The notes under the pieces were generated by a model that searched no databases, was not told the DNA's origin, and worked only from the letters and a program-made list of their open reading frames with translations. Of a DNA stretch of 64,000 nt, positions 27,349-35,068 are shown piece after piece. Origin of the DNA: an uncultured Clostridia bacterium (lineage in GTDB: Bacteria; Bacillota; Clostridia; Christensenellales; Borkfalkiaceae); NCBI GenBank assembly GCA_934796775.1, contig CAKVPH010000005.1, forward strand, positions 1 through 64,000, written 5' to 3'. Positions within the stretch are counted from its first letter, which is position 1; each line of letters opens with the position of its first letter. The position numbers were made by a program, and so were the translations under genes.

Positions 27349-28203
27349 ATGAAAAAGTATATAAATCAAAAATTCCCATACGAGCGCGATTTATACGGCG
27401 TGAACGGCGTATATCTTGAAAATTGCTTTTTTGACGGGGTAGAGGACGGAGAATCCGCTTTAAAAGAAGCTGAAAACGTAAGTTTAAAATCCTGTTATAT
27501 GAATTTGCGTTATCCGCTCTGGCACGATAAAAACGTTTTATTAAACGACGTTACAATGACGGATAAATGCCGCGCCGCGCTCTGGTACACAAATGACGTA
27601 AAAATCAGCGAATCGCGCCTTCTCGGCATAAAGGCATTAAGAGAGTGTGAACGTATAGAAATAGCAAACAGTACCGTTGTTTCGCCCGAATTCGGTTGGA
27701 AAAGCCGCAATGTAAATGTAAAAGATTCTTTTATAGAGAGCGAGTATTTGTTTTTTATGGCGGCTGACGTTCGCCTTGATAACGTAAAATTCAAAGGCAA
27801 ATATTCTTTTCAATACGTTGACGGCGGCGAAATTGATAATTGTTTTTTAGATACTAAAGACGCATTTTGGCATACAAAAAACGTAACCGTAAAAAATTCG
27901 ATAGTAAAAGGCGAGTATCTTGCCTGGTATGCCGAAAATCTTACGTTTATAAATTGCAAAATAATCGGCACGCAGCCGCTTTGCTATTGCAAGGGGTTAA
28001 AGCTTATTAATTGTGAAATGGAGCAAACCGATTTTTCGTTTGAGTATTCCGACGTGCAAGCCGACGTAAAAGGCGAAATTATGTCGGTTAAAAATCCCGT
28101 AAGCGGAAAAATTGTCTGCGATTCAATAGGAGAGCTTATTTACACCGACGACAGCAAGTTTAAATGCGAATGCGAAGTAATTCAAAAAATTAAAACAAAA
28201 TAA
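27349..28203 (+). CDS. DUF3737 family beta-helix protein
   Basis: 284 aa from the ATG at 27349 (an in-frame TTG 15 nt earlier is less likely). Short hydrophobic/N/C repeats (LENCFF, LKSCYM, IDNCFL, FINCKI, LINCEM) about every 20 residues form a right-handed beta-helix, and FFDG, YPLWHDK, RAALWYTNDV and EFGWKSRNV fit DUF3737. The family's role is not established. No signal peptide is present, so it is probably cytoplasmic. A weak repeat-like sequence (TAATCAACCATATAG, 27309) lies just upstream. Confidence 0.8.
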   Translation: MKKYINQKFPYERDLYGVNGVYLENCFFDGVEDGESALKEAENVSLKSCYMNLRYPLWHDKNVLLNDVTMTDKCRAALWYTNDVKISESRLLGIKALRECERIEIANSTVVSPEFGWKSRNVNVKDSFIESEYLFFMAADVRLDNVKFKGKYSFQYVDGGEIDNCFLDTKDAFWHTKNVTVKNSIVKGEYLAWYAENLTFINCKIIGTQPLCYCKGLKLINCEMEQTDFSFEYSDVQADVKGEIMSVKNPVSGKIVCDSIGELIYTDDSKFKCECEVIQKIKTK

Positions 28204-28210
28204 GTAAAAC

Positions 28211-28249
28211 AAAAAAGACCGGCTTAATTAAAAGCGCAGTCTTTTTTTG
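28211..28249 (+). terminator. Terminator after DUF3737 gene
   Basis: AAAAAGAC…GTCTTTTTTT with an imperfect inner stem. Confidence 0.6.
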
Positions 28250-28334
28250 AAGGAGAAAATGATGAATAAGTGCATATGCTATCAGACAAAATAGCAAACG
28301 ATTCGGCGCAACTTCGTCCTATAAAAGGGCGGGC

Positions 28335-28490
28335 TTAAACGTCAATTTCGTAATAATAGTCTTTACTTTGTGTAGGTGGCAGGCGATCTCCTTGTTTTAC
28401 GGATACGGTGTCTAAAGTTCTGCCTTTTTTATCGACTACCTTGTAATGTCCTGTCTTGGGGGCGATGTCGCCCGGATTAAGTTTAGTCAT
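28335..28490 (-). CDS. YjzC-like small protein
   Basis: 51 aa, missed by length cut-offs. GGAGG lies just before the ATG at 28490. The sequence (LNPGDIAPKTGHYKVVDKKG… then VKQGDRLPPT) follows the pattern of YjzC-like small proteins of Firmicutes: a PG-x-x-AP-x-x-G-x-Y start and a GD-x-x-P-P/E-T end. Function unknown. It is transcribed away from the tRNA cluster. Confidence 0.8.
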   Translation of the reverse strand: MTKLNPGDIAPKTGHYKVVDKKGRTLDTVSVKQGDRLPPTQSKDYYYEIDV

Positions 28491-28616
28491 AATACCTCCG
28501 ATAGCGGAAAAATCCGCTTGAGATAGTTGTTTGCCAAAGTTTAAAAATATATACGTGCGAACAATAAAAAAATTTTAAAAATATAAAAAAAACTTTTAAA
28601 AAGTTAAAAAAAACGT

Positions 28617-28645
28617 TTGACAAACAAAAAGATTTATTATATGAT
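28617..28645 (+). promoter_or_regulatory. tRNA cluster promoter
   Basis: TTGACA (28617-28622), 17-bp spacer, TATGAT (28640-28645). Start expected near 28652, 12 bp before tRNA-Pro. Confidence 0.8.
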
Positions 28646-28663
28646 ATATGAGCATTGTGTTTG

Positions 28664-28740
28664 CGGGGTGTAGCGCAGTTTGGTAGCGCACGTGGTTTGG
28701 GACCATGGGGTCGGGAGTTCGAGTCTCTTCACCCCGACCA
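28664..28740 (+). tRNA. tRNA-Pro (TGG)
   Basis: Acceptor CGGGGTG pairs with CACCCCG, CCA is encoded, and the anticodon loop TTTGGGA reads TGG. Confidence 0.95.
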
Positions 28741-28753
28741 AGTAAACATACAT

Positions 28754-28830
28754 GGGCCTTTAGCTCAGTTGGTCAGAGCGGTCGGCTCATAACCGATTGG
28801 TCCGCGGTTCGAGTCCGTGAAGGCCCACCA
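28754..28830 (+). tRNA. tRNA-Met (CAT)
   Basis: Acceptor GGGCCTT/AAGGCCC, encoded ACCA, anticodon CAT in GGCTCATAACC. A tRNA-Ile2 with modified CAT cannot be excluded by eye. Confidence 0.9.
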
Positions 28831-28863
28831 ACATACTCAAATATAAAGTCAATTAAGCAATAT

Positions 28864-28940
28864 GGCCTGGTAGCTCAGCTGGTTAGAGCGCTAGCCTGTC
28901 ACGCTAGAGGTCGAGGGTTCGAACCCCTTCCAGGTCGCCA
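28864..28940 (+). tRNA. tRNA-Asp (GTC)
   Basis: Acceptor GGCCTGG pairs with CCAGGTC (one wobble), encoded GCCA, anticodon loop CTGTCAC. Confidence 0.95.
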
Positions 28941-28995
28941 GATTCTATAGCTTAATGCAGTTAAATGCATTAAGCTATAAAAATCAAATGCTAAT

Positions 28996-29072
28996 TGCCT
29001 CGGTAGCTCAGTCGGTAGAGCAAGGGACTGAAAATCCCTGTGTCGGTGGTTCGATTCCGCCCCGAGGCACCA
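28996..29072 (+). tRNA. tRNA-Phe (GAA)
   Basis: Acceptor GCCTCGG/CCGAGGC, encoded ACCA, anticodon loop CTGAAAA. Confidence 0.95.
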
Positions 29073-29079
29073 CAGCTTT

Positions 29080-29155
29080 GCTAGCGTAGCTCAATAGGCA
29101 GAGCAGCTGATTTGTAATCAGCAGGTTGTGGGTTCGATTCCAATCGCTAGCTCCA
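29080..29155 (+). tRNA. tRNA-Thr (TGT)
   Basis: Acceptor GCTAGCG/CGCTAGC, encoded TCCA, anticodon loop TTTGTAA reads TGT. Confidence 0.95.
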
Positions 29156-29160
29156 ATAAT

Positions 29161-29319
<159 letters not shown>

Positions 29320-29391
29320 TTGTTTCAAATTTCTCTAAAAGCTTTTTGAATGCAAAGACAGAGAAATTTGGGGAAAATTTGGGGAAAATTT

Positions 29392-30636
29392 TCATTCAAA
29401 ATCGTAGATAAAATGTGCGATTTCTTTTAGTTGCAAGTCTAAATTTTGGTCTAAATGTGTGTAAACTGTAGTTGTAATTGTTTTATCGGTTGAGTGTCCT
29501 GCCCAAATTGATACTATTTCTCTTGCAATTCCGCATTCCTGACAACGTGTTATAAATGTGTGCCTTAGTTCATGTAAGTGGTGATTTGGATAAAGCTCCT
29601 TAAATGCACAAGTTAGTTTGTTGGGGTTTGTTTGCTTGATTAAATCTATATCAATTAATGGTAAGACTTTTTTTAACATTGGCGAGACGGGGATACGTCT
29701 TGCCTTTTCTTTTTTACCCTTTCTTTGTTTTGCTGTAACGACAGTTATCCATTCGCCATTTATCTGAGTAGACGCAAGTTCAGAACGGCGCAGACCTGTA
29801 TACATAATAAATACAAATGCTTGACGATAACGTGATGTTGGCATTGCAAGCAAGTCATCAATAATTTGCTTCTCTTCTTGCCGTGTTAAAGCGGTGCCGT
29901 GTGACTGCTCGTAATTTCCGATTATAACTTTTTTTGTTGGCGAACGGTCAATTATTCCGTCTGCTACGGCGTATTCAAAGAGTGCGTTTATCAGTTGATA
30001 AATCTTTTTTGCCGTTCGATTTTTTCCCTGTAACGTGTATGCGTTTATATGCTCTTGAATTTCAAAAGCTGATATATCTTGCATATTTTTGTTTCCGAAC
30101 TTGGGGAGAATATCAAGCTTAATACTTTTTAAGTATTCTTTATATGTATTTTCTTTAATATACGGCTTTTTTGCTACATCAAGCCATTTTAATGCATAAT
30201 CGCTAAAATTATTGACTTTGCGTTTGTGTTGTTCTCGTACCCACTTATCAGGATTATATAATTTTTCAATAAACTTTTGTTTTGCTGATTTTAGATTTTT
30301 ATCAGCGGATGTTATTCTTTTTCCTTTAATCATGACACGTATTTCATAACTGCCATTTTCTTTTTTCCTGATGTGTGCTTTAATTTTTCCTATTTTAAAA
30401 TCGTGTTTAAATTCTTTTGGCATTTTTGCAATTTCCTTTTCTGTAAATTCCAAAAACGTCTGATTTATCTCATTTTTTTGTGGAGTAATACCTGGGAAGT
30501 TTATTATACGTTGATCTATAGGAATGCTTTTTATAAATTGTTCTTTTTCGTATTCGTCGCATTCGTAATCAGCGCATAAATTTAATAATTCTACAGTTAG
30601 TTCTTTGACTTTTTGGTAAAATAGATCACCTTCCAT
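29392..30636 (-). CDS. int: Phage tyrosine recombinase (integrase)
   Basis: 414 aa. It catalyses site-specific recombination between attP and the tRNA-Tyr attB. N-terminal arm-binding and SAM-like core-binding regions (SDYALKWLDVAKKPYIKENTY area) precede the catalytic domain: first Arg in YTGLRRSEL, HELRHTF box, H in WAGHSTDKT, and the nucleophile Tyr in TVYTHLD. AAGGGGA precedes the ATG. Its 3' end faces attL, the usual arrangement. Confidence 0.96.
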   Translation of the reverse strand: MEGDLFYQKVKELTVELLNLCADYECDEYEKEQFIKSIPIDQRIINFPGITPQKNEINQTFLEFTEKEIAKMPKEFKHDFKIGKIKAHIRKKENGSYEIRVMIKGKRITSADKNLKSAKQKFIEKLYNPDKWVREQHKRKVNNFSDYALKWLDVAKKPYIKENTYKEYLKSIKLDILPKFGNKNMQDISAFEIQEHINAYTLQGKNRTAKKIYQLINALFEYAVADGIIDRSPTKKVIIGNYEQSHGTALTRQEEKQIIDDLLAMPTSRYRQAFVFIMYTGLRRSELASTQINGEWITVVTAKQRKGKKEKARRIPVSPMLKKVLPLIDIDLIKQTNPNKLTCAFKELYPNHHLHELRHTFITRCQECGIAREIVSIWAGHSTDKTITTTVYTHLDQNLDLQLKEIAHFIYDFE

Positions 30637-30693
30637 TTATTTTTTTCCCCTTAAGATAATTCGACAAGCCTTAATCGGCGTGTCATTTTTTTA

Positions 30694-31074
30694 TTATAAG
30701 GGGTTTTTTGCAGATTTGTTTTTGTTTGAGACTTTATCTATTTTAAGTAGGTTTTCAATTGTTCCGATTGCAAATTGTCTTCTTCCGTCGTTCGGTAGTG
30801 CTCGAAACGCTTTTAAAAGTTGTTTTTCTTGATCACTGATATATTCTTTAGCTTGATGTTGTTCGATTTTTGTTTGTTGTGTTTTGTTTAGTTTGTGTTC
30901 TAAGAGTGTATCAATAGATGTATTTAAACAATCGGCTAATTTAATTAAAGTAGCTATATCAGGTTCTCTTTTTCCGTTTTCATATAATGAAATTGCACTT
31001 TCAACTACGCCGATTTTATTTGCAAGTTCTGCTTGTGTTAGGTTTTGTTTTATTCTTAATTCTTTGAGTTTCAT
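30694..31074 (-). CDS. XRE-family prophage repressor (CI-like)
   Basis: 126 aa with a Cro/C1 HTH at residues 1-60 (LRIKQNLTQAELANKIGVVESAISLYENGKREPD). The C-terminal half is short and polar, with no LexA-type protease domain. It is divergent from the early block and separated from it by a gap full of TTTACAA/TTGTAAA half-sites, the layout of a lysogeny switch. AAAGGT precedes the ATG. Confidence 0.88.
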   Translation of the reverse strand: MKLKELRIKQNLTQAELANKIGVVESAISLYENGKREPDIATLIKLADCLNTSIDTLLEHKLNKTQQTKIEQHQAKEYISDQEKQLLKAFRALPNDGRRQFAIGTIENLLKIDKVSNKNKSAKNPL

Positions 31075-31119
31075 ATTTTACCTTTCAGCTTATTTGTTTT
31101 CAGTATATCATATTTTGTG

Positions 31120-31216
31120 AAATTGTCATAACAAAATGTAAAGTTTATCAATCAAAATGCTTGACATTTTGTAAAGGTGGGTGTATTATGTTTTTAAACT
31201 TTACAATTTGTAAAGA
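31120..31216 (+). promoter_or_regulatory. Prophage switch region: early promoter and operators
   Basis: Early promoter TTGACA (31161-31166), 17-bp spacer, TATTAT (31184-31189). A 17-bp near-palindrome CTTTACAATTTGTAAAG at 31199-31215 covers the start site, and related half-sites (ACAAAATGTAAAG near 31131, ATTTTGTAAAG at about 31166) lie upstream. These are probable repressor-binding sites. Confidence 0.75.
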
Positions 31217-31242
31217 TTGTAAAAAAATGTAAGGAGCGAATT

Positions 31243-31437
31243 ATGGACGAATTATTAAGTTTGGAACAAATTAAAGCGAGAAAATTAGAAGGGTACTTTT
31301 TAGCAGTAACGGAAGAAGGAAATGAATACGGGGCTACATTTATAACTGATTTTGGCGGTGCGTTGTTTGCCGACGTTCCACGAGATGAAACGGTAATCGG
31401 ATATAAATTTGAACGTCCTTTTGGAGTAAAGCAATGA
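31243..31437 (+). CDS. Prophage early protein, unknown
   Basis: 64 aa, with AAGGAG before the ATG, first gene after the early promoter. Acidic, no recognised motif, no membrane segment. It overlaps the next gene by ATGA, indicating coupled translation. First early genes of prophages are often regulators or anti-repressors, but nothing in this sequence shows that. Confidence 0.7.
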   Translation: MDELLSLEQIKARKLEGYFLAVTEEGNEYGATFITDFGGALFADVPRDETVIGYKFERPFGVKQ

Positions 31438-31625
31438 AATGGGAACGAGAGGGAGCGTGGTGGAGAGCGAGCGGAAAAGACGGAACGTTTTGGATCAAGA
31501 AGATATACGGTGTGTATTGGGCGTGGTATAAGCCGAAGAATAAACGTCGGGAATGGATACTAAAATCACATCGTATATCGGAAGCAAAAATGCGTTGTGA
31601 ATGCAATTTTCGTTGGGAAATATGA
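31434..31625 (+). CDS. Prophage early protein, Trp-rich, unknown
   Basis: 63 aa, basic and rich in Trp (seven in 63) and Lys/Arg. It starts inside the stop codon of the preceding gene. The composition (WWRASGKDGTFWIKKIYGVYWAWY) suggests a small beta-rich nucleic-acid-binding protein, which is inference. Confidence 0.65.
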   Translation: MKWEREGAWWRASGKDGTFWIKKIYGVYWAWYKPKNKRREWILKSHRISEAKMRCECNFRWEI

Positions 31626-31657
31626 TTTATAAAAAATGATTAAAGAGAGATATAAAA

Positions 31658-31864
31658 ATGAAGAATGCTAAACCTATGAAAAACTTAAAAAAGATTAGAA
31701 AAGAAAAGGGATTTACGCAACAAGAATTAGCAATGAGGTGCTGTATAAGATGTGAAGCGTTATCAACGTATGAGCGAGGCGTTCGCCGTCCCGGTTACGA
31801 TGTGATGAAAAATTTAGCCTTTGTACTTGGTTGTTCAGTTGATGATTTGTTATCGGAAAAATAA
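31658..31864 (+). CDS. Small XRE-family HTH protein (Cro-like)
   Basis: 68 aa consisting of little more than a Cro/C1 HTH (LKKIRKEKGFTQQELAMRCCIRCEALSTYERGVRRPGYDVMKNLAFVLGCSVDDLL). Located in the early operon opposite the repressor, the position expected of a Cro-type antagonist. Confidence 0.8.
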   Translation: MKNAKPMKNLKKIRKEKGFTQQELAMRCCIRCEALSTYERGVRRPGYDVMKNLAFVLGCSVDDLLSEK

Positions 31865-31877
31865 AGGGCGGTGTGTT

Positions 31878-32624
31878 ATGGCAGTAAAAAGAATGTTTTC
31901 AAATAAAATATCCGACAGTGATTTTTTTATAGAAATGGGAGCATCTGCGCAAGCGTTATATTTTCATTTAAATCAGGGCGCAGATGATGACGGATTTAAT
32001 AATCAAGTATCGCTTGCAATGTTTCGAGCGCATGCAAGTATGGATGACTTAAAGGTATTATTGACAAAGCAATTTATAATTCGTTTTGAAAGTGGGGTAA
32101 TAGTAATCAGACATTGGCGGTTACATAATACATTGAGAAAGGATCGGTATGTGCCAACGGACTTTCAAGAGGAATTTAAACTTTTGGGAATAGATGAAAA
32201 AGGGGCATATCAGTTAAAAGGAAAAGCTTGGTTGCCAAATGGTTGCCAGATGGTTTCCACAGATTTAGATATAGAAGTCTCTCATATATCGCGTACGTGC
32301 GCGCGTGAGGAAGAGGCTAAAAATATCGACAATACGGGTTTAGAAGATTTTTTGAAAGCTTATCCGAACGTAAGAAAAGATTTAACTGTTAAACTTGAAA
32401 GCGGTGGATATAACTGGACGGCTTTAAATTTAGCCTTTAAAGAATCGGACTGGTTGCAGAGTGTAGATTCATTGCAGTGGATAGTGAATAACTACGAGAA
32501 AATTTTGTCAGGCAAGTATAAAAACTTTAAGGCGCGAAAGACGTCACATTTTGCTTCTGAACGCAATTATAATTCAGAAGAAACGGATAAGCTGTTATCA
32601 GATATAGAAAGATTAGAGTTTTAG
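31878..32624 (+). CDS. Phage replisome organizer-like protein
   Basis: 248 aa from the ATG at 31878, which follows a GGGCGG stretch; the frame extends upstream into the XRE gene but lacks a start signal. The N-terminus (KRMFSNKISDSDFFIEMG, LYFHLNQGADDDGFNN) is the winged-helix start shared by phage replisome organizers and DnaD-like replication proteins in Firmicutes. The C-terminal part is helical and not recognised. Its presence beside an HUH initiator is unusual for a filamentous phage. Confidence 0.8.
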   Translation: MAVKRMFSNKISDSDFFIEMGASAQALYFHLNQGADDDGFNNQVSLAMFRAHASMDDLKVLLTKQFIIRFESGVIVIRHWRLHNTLRKDRYVPTDFQEEFKLLGIDEKGAYQLKGKAWLPNGCQMVSTDLDIEVSHISRTCAREEEAKNIDNTGLEDFLKAYPNVRKDLTVKLESGGYNWTALNLAFKESDWLQSVDSLQWIVNNYEKILSGKYKNFKARKTSHFASERNYNSEETDKLLSDIERLEF

Positions 32625-32636
32625 GAGAAAGGGAAA

Positions 32637-32846
32637 ATGATAGCACCGTGCAAAGATTGCGAAGAAAGGGTAATGGGGTGTCATTCGTCGTGCGAGGCAT
32701 ATAAAAAGTTCAGGGAGTTCAGAAACGAATTGAACGAGAAAAGGCATATTGAAAATCAAACGTCGTGTTTTACAGTGTCTTATGAAAAATACATAAAGAA
32801 AGGGAAAAGAGATGAAGAAAAGCTTCGATTTAGAAAGTTTAAATAG
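32637..32846 (+). CDS. Cysteine-rich small phage protein
   Basis: 69 aa. CKDCEERVMGCHSSCEAYKKF carries a C-x-x-C…C-x-x-x-C cluster near the N-terminus typical of small phage proteins that probably bind zinc. The rest is charged and helical. It overlaps the next gene by 35 nt. Function unknown. Confidence 0.75.
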   Translation: MIAPCKDCEERVMGCHSSCEAYKKFREFRNELNEKRHIENQTSCFTVSYEKYIKKGKRDEEKLRFRKFK

Positions 32847-33171
32847 ATTTTTAAAGTCCTTGAAAGGCGGCAGTAATCGGTTGGAGCGTTATCGGCAGTA
32901 TGTTGAACGGTTGGAGTTTGATAAATTAGAAAAAGCTGAAGTCGTTCGCAAGACTTTTGAAGAGGAATGCGAGGAGTATTACAAACTTGAAGATCGATTA
33001 TATACGCTTCTGAACGATTTGAGTGAAGAAGAACGCGATATTATAGTGTCGCATTATATCCTTGGCATTTCGGTTGAAAAGTTGGCAAAAAGTTACTTTG
33101 TAGACCGTGTAACACTGTATAGGTGGATAGAAAAAATTAAGATAATACTTGTAAAAAAGTGGGTTGAATAA
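32812..33171 (+). CDS. Sigma region 4-like / ArpU-type transcription regulator
   Basis: 119 aa. After a coiled-coil-like N-terminus, LSEEERDIIVSHYILGISVEKLAKSYFVDRVTLYRWI is a sigma-70 region 4-like HTH. Phage proteins of this type switch on late genes. Directly downstream lies an extended -10 promoter lacking a -35 box and then the long block encoding virion-type proteins, fitting a late activator role. Confidence 0.75.
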   Translation: MKKSFDLESLNRFLKSLKGGSNRLERYRQYVERLEFDKLEKAEVVRKTFEEECEEYYKLEDRLYTLLNDLSEEERDIIVSHYILGISVEKLAKSYFVDRVTLYRWIEKIKIILVKKWVE

Positions 33172-33491
33172 AAGTTGCAACAAATGTTACATTTATTTGT
33201 GATATGCTAAAATCACTTAAGAGATCTTTTAACATAGTGAGCTAAGCAAATAGGCGGCAAGAGTGAAATGCCCCGCCGGGAATGAAAAGAACGAGCAAAG
33301 CCGCTATACAATTTAATAGCGAGAGATGAAACACCCCAAAGTGGACAAGCGGATTCCGACTCGCGTAATACTCGGAAACGAGTAAAAAAGAGAAAGTTAG
33401 AAAAAGACTTTATCTTTATCGCGATAAATTCCCGATAGGGTTATGCTCCCTGCAAGGGTTATCGAAAAAGAAATGAAACAAGGAAGATTAA
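33172..33491 (+). ncRNA. Structured gap with late promoter, 320 bp
   Basis: No supportable gene. An extended -10 (TGaTATGCT, 33200-33208) without a -35 suggests an activated late promoter. Downstream are several hairpins: GGCGG/CCGCC (33253-33277), CGCTAT/ATAGCG (33302-33321), and ACTCG-gaaa-CGAGT (33370-33383), a GNRA-type tetraloop. The 250-nt segment could be a structured leader RNA, a replication origin or part of the packaging region. Confidence 0.45.
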
Positions 33492-34010
33492 ATGCCAAAG
33501 GAAATTTTAGAAAATCAAGAAAAAAGCGAAAATCAAAAAGTAATCAATCAAACAGACCTTGCAAATATTGCGGCGGAAGCTATTGTCATGCAGGAAACAA
33601 GCGAAGAGACGTCGGAGCCGAGTGTAGTGTTGCCAAAGATTCACTTAGTTCGGCGCAGGTATACTTCGCGTGACGGAAAAAATTACTGGGAGTATCTTGT
33701 ACCCGTAGTGTTTAACGGACAGGTGCAAGAGGTTCATTTTACCGCGTCAGACAGAAGCGGATATGAATCGCTTGAAAAGTTATTTACGAACGGAGTAAAG
33801 AAACTTGAGCTGCAATATGACGAAGTAAAACAGTATGACGAGCATACGGGAACAACGCGAAAATATAACACGTATGAAGCGGTTCTAACCGAAGAATCGG
33901 GTTTTGAATGGCGTTTTCCTTTAAAAGCACGAGCCGCGTCGGATAAGGCTTTAATGGAAAATTACATTCGCCGTTTGCGCTTTGAGGTAGAAAAACGCGC
34001 AAATAAATAA
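33492..34010 (+). CDS. Prophage protein, unknown (172 aa)
   Basis: 172 aa, AAGGAAG before the ATG. The first 45 residues are polar and probably disordered. The rest (LVRRRYTSRDGKNYWEYLVPVVFNGQ…HFTASDRSGYESLEKLF) looks like a compact alpha/beta domain. First gene of the late block, a position where filamentous phages carry their single-strand DNA-binding protein; that assignment is only positional. An overlapping +2 frame at 33443-33673 was discarded. Confidence 0.7.
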   Translation: MPKEILENQEKSENQKVINQTDLANIAAEAIVMQETSEETSEPSVVLPKIHLVRRRYTSRDGKNYWEYLVPVVFNGQVQEVHFTASDRSGYESLEKLFTNGVKKLELQYDEVKQYDEHTGTTRKYNTYEAVLTEESGFEWRFPLKARAASDKALMENYIRRLRFEVEKRANK

Positions 34011-34017
34011 TTGGGGG

Positions 34018-34160
34018 AGGTTTTGTAAAATCTTTTAAAGTCTAAAAAAATAACCGTCCGAAAAGATCGAACGGTTAAAGGGAAAGTCTACGCTAAAAGC
34101 CAGGCGTTCTTTCCAGTCAACGCGGAAAATCCCGTTGCTGCCCGGTAGATAGGGCTAATG
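34018..34160 (+). ncRNA. Structured intergenic RNA candidate
   Basis: AACCGT-c-CGA-aaaga-TCG-a-ACGGTT at about 34051-34076 forms a strong hairpin, followed by GC-rich segments that can fold further (GTCTACGC, GCCAGGCG, CGGAAAATCCCG). It lies between the 172-aa and 104-aa genes and has no ORF with a ribosome binding site. Confidence 0.35.
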
Positions 34161-34191
34161 GCTAAATAATAATAACATAGGACTAAGCTTT

Positions 34192-34506
34192 ATGTCAACT
34201 GTAAATTACAGCCTTAAACATAAAGGCGTAAGATTGATATCGGCGGAAGAAGCATGGGTAAAGGGCAAGAATGGAAAGAGGCGATTAAATACGAAATATC
34301 AGTTTGTAGGAAAAATTGATACAAAATTGCCGAATATCATTTTAACCGCGAGTTCCAAGCAAAAGCCGCGTTTTAAAGGAAACACATACGATTTGAACAG
34401 CAAAGCAAAGAATCAAATCGTAGAACATTTTTATGATGAAAATGGCAAGAGAAATAAAAAATCAGTTGCTTATTTCGGAATAGAAAAGGAACACAAAGCA
34501 AAATAA
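34192..34506 (+). CDS. Prophage basic protein, unknown (104 aa)
   Basis: 104 aa, strongly basic (about 24 Lys/Arg), no membrane segment. Size and charge resemble small single-strand DNA-binding proteins of filamentous phages, but no family motif was recognised. No good Shine-Dalgarno is seen before the ATG. Confidence 0.6.
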   Translation: MSTVNYSLKHKGVRLISAEEAWVKGKNGKRRLNTKYQFVGKIDTKLPNIILTASSKQKPRFKGNTYDLNSKAKNQIVEHFYDENGKRNKKSVAYFGIEKEHKAK

Positions 34507-34526
34507 AAAGTGGAGGAAAAAAGGAT

Positions 34527-35000
34527 TTGCTTACAAGAAAATTTAAAAGGATCTTAATGGGCGTAATAGTAGCGTTGCTTGCTGTATTGGTAGTAGTTGC
34601 GCTTGTAAAGATTGGTAAAATGGAAAAGACGAAAGAACTTGGAGTAACTTCGTATACAATCGGGACTATATCAGAAACCGACGGAAAGGACGCCAAGAGT
34701 ACAAACGCATTGCGAAGCGATTATCAGAAGGCGGCAAAATTTAATAAAATTGAGCTTGCAGAAAATGCTGACGTTACGTATCAGATTTTTTATTATAACG
34801 CCGACAAGAAATTTATCGGTAAATCAGCCGAATTGACCAGTGAAACGACTGAACTATCAAAAACCTTTACGGTAGATTCTGCGACTGAAAACGTAAGATA
34901 TTATCGCGTAGTAATAAAAGTACCGTCTGATAAAGACGACGTAACTTTGCTCAATAAAGGCGAATACGTTAAACAGCTTACAGTTACGGTAAATAAATAA
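34527..35000 (+). CDS. Membrane-anchored prophage protein (157 aa)
   Basis: 157 aa from a TTG at 34527, with GGAGG 10 nt upstream. Basic start (MLTRKFKR), one membrane helix at about residues 9-27, then an extracytoplasmic beta-rich domain of 120 residues (VTYQIFYYNADKKFIGKS, YYRVVIKVP). It could be a minor virion or assembly protein. A terminator-like hairpin follows at 35012-35054. Confidence 0.7.
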   Translation: MLTRKFKRILMGVIVALLAVLVVVALVKIGKMEKTKELGVTSYTIGTISETDGKDAKSTNALRSDYQKAAKFNKIELAENADVTYQIFYYNADKKFIGKSAELTSETTELSKTFTVDSATENVRYYRVVIKVPSDKDDVTLLNKGEYVKQLTVTVNK

Positions 35001-35011
35001 TTAAAATCGAC

Positions 35012-35054
35012 GGAAAGTCCGTGCCGCATATAAGACGGTTCGGACTTTTTTTTA
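35012..35054 (+). terminator. Hairpin terminator between prophage structural genes
   Basis: GAAAGTCCG pairs with CGGACTTTTTTT across a 20-nt loop. In filamentous phages an internal terminator often follows the highly expressed coat genes. Confidence 0.7.
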
Positions 35055-35068
35055 AAGGAGAAATATTT

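Noticed and set aside
33241..33430. Group I intron or known riboswitch
   Set aside because: Hairpins are small and none of the conserved core elements of group I/II introns or common riboswitches were seen.
33443..33673. 76-aa ORF overlapping the 172-aa phage gene in another frame
   Set aside because: No better ribosome binding site, composition biased by the other frame, and the 172-aa frame has AAGGAAG before its ATG.
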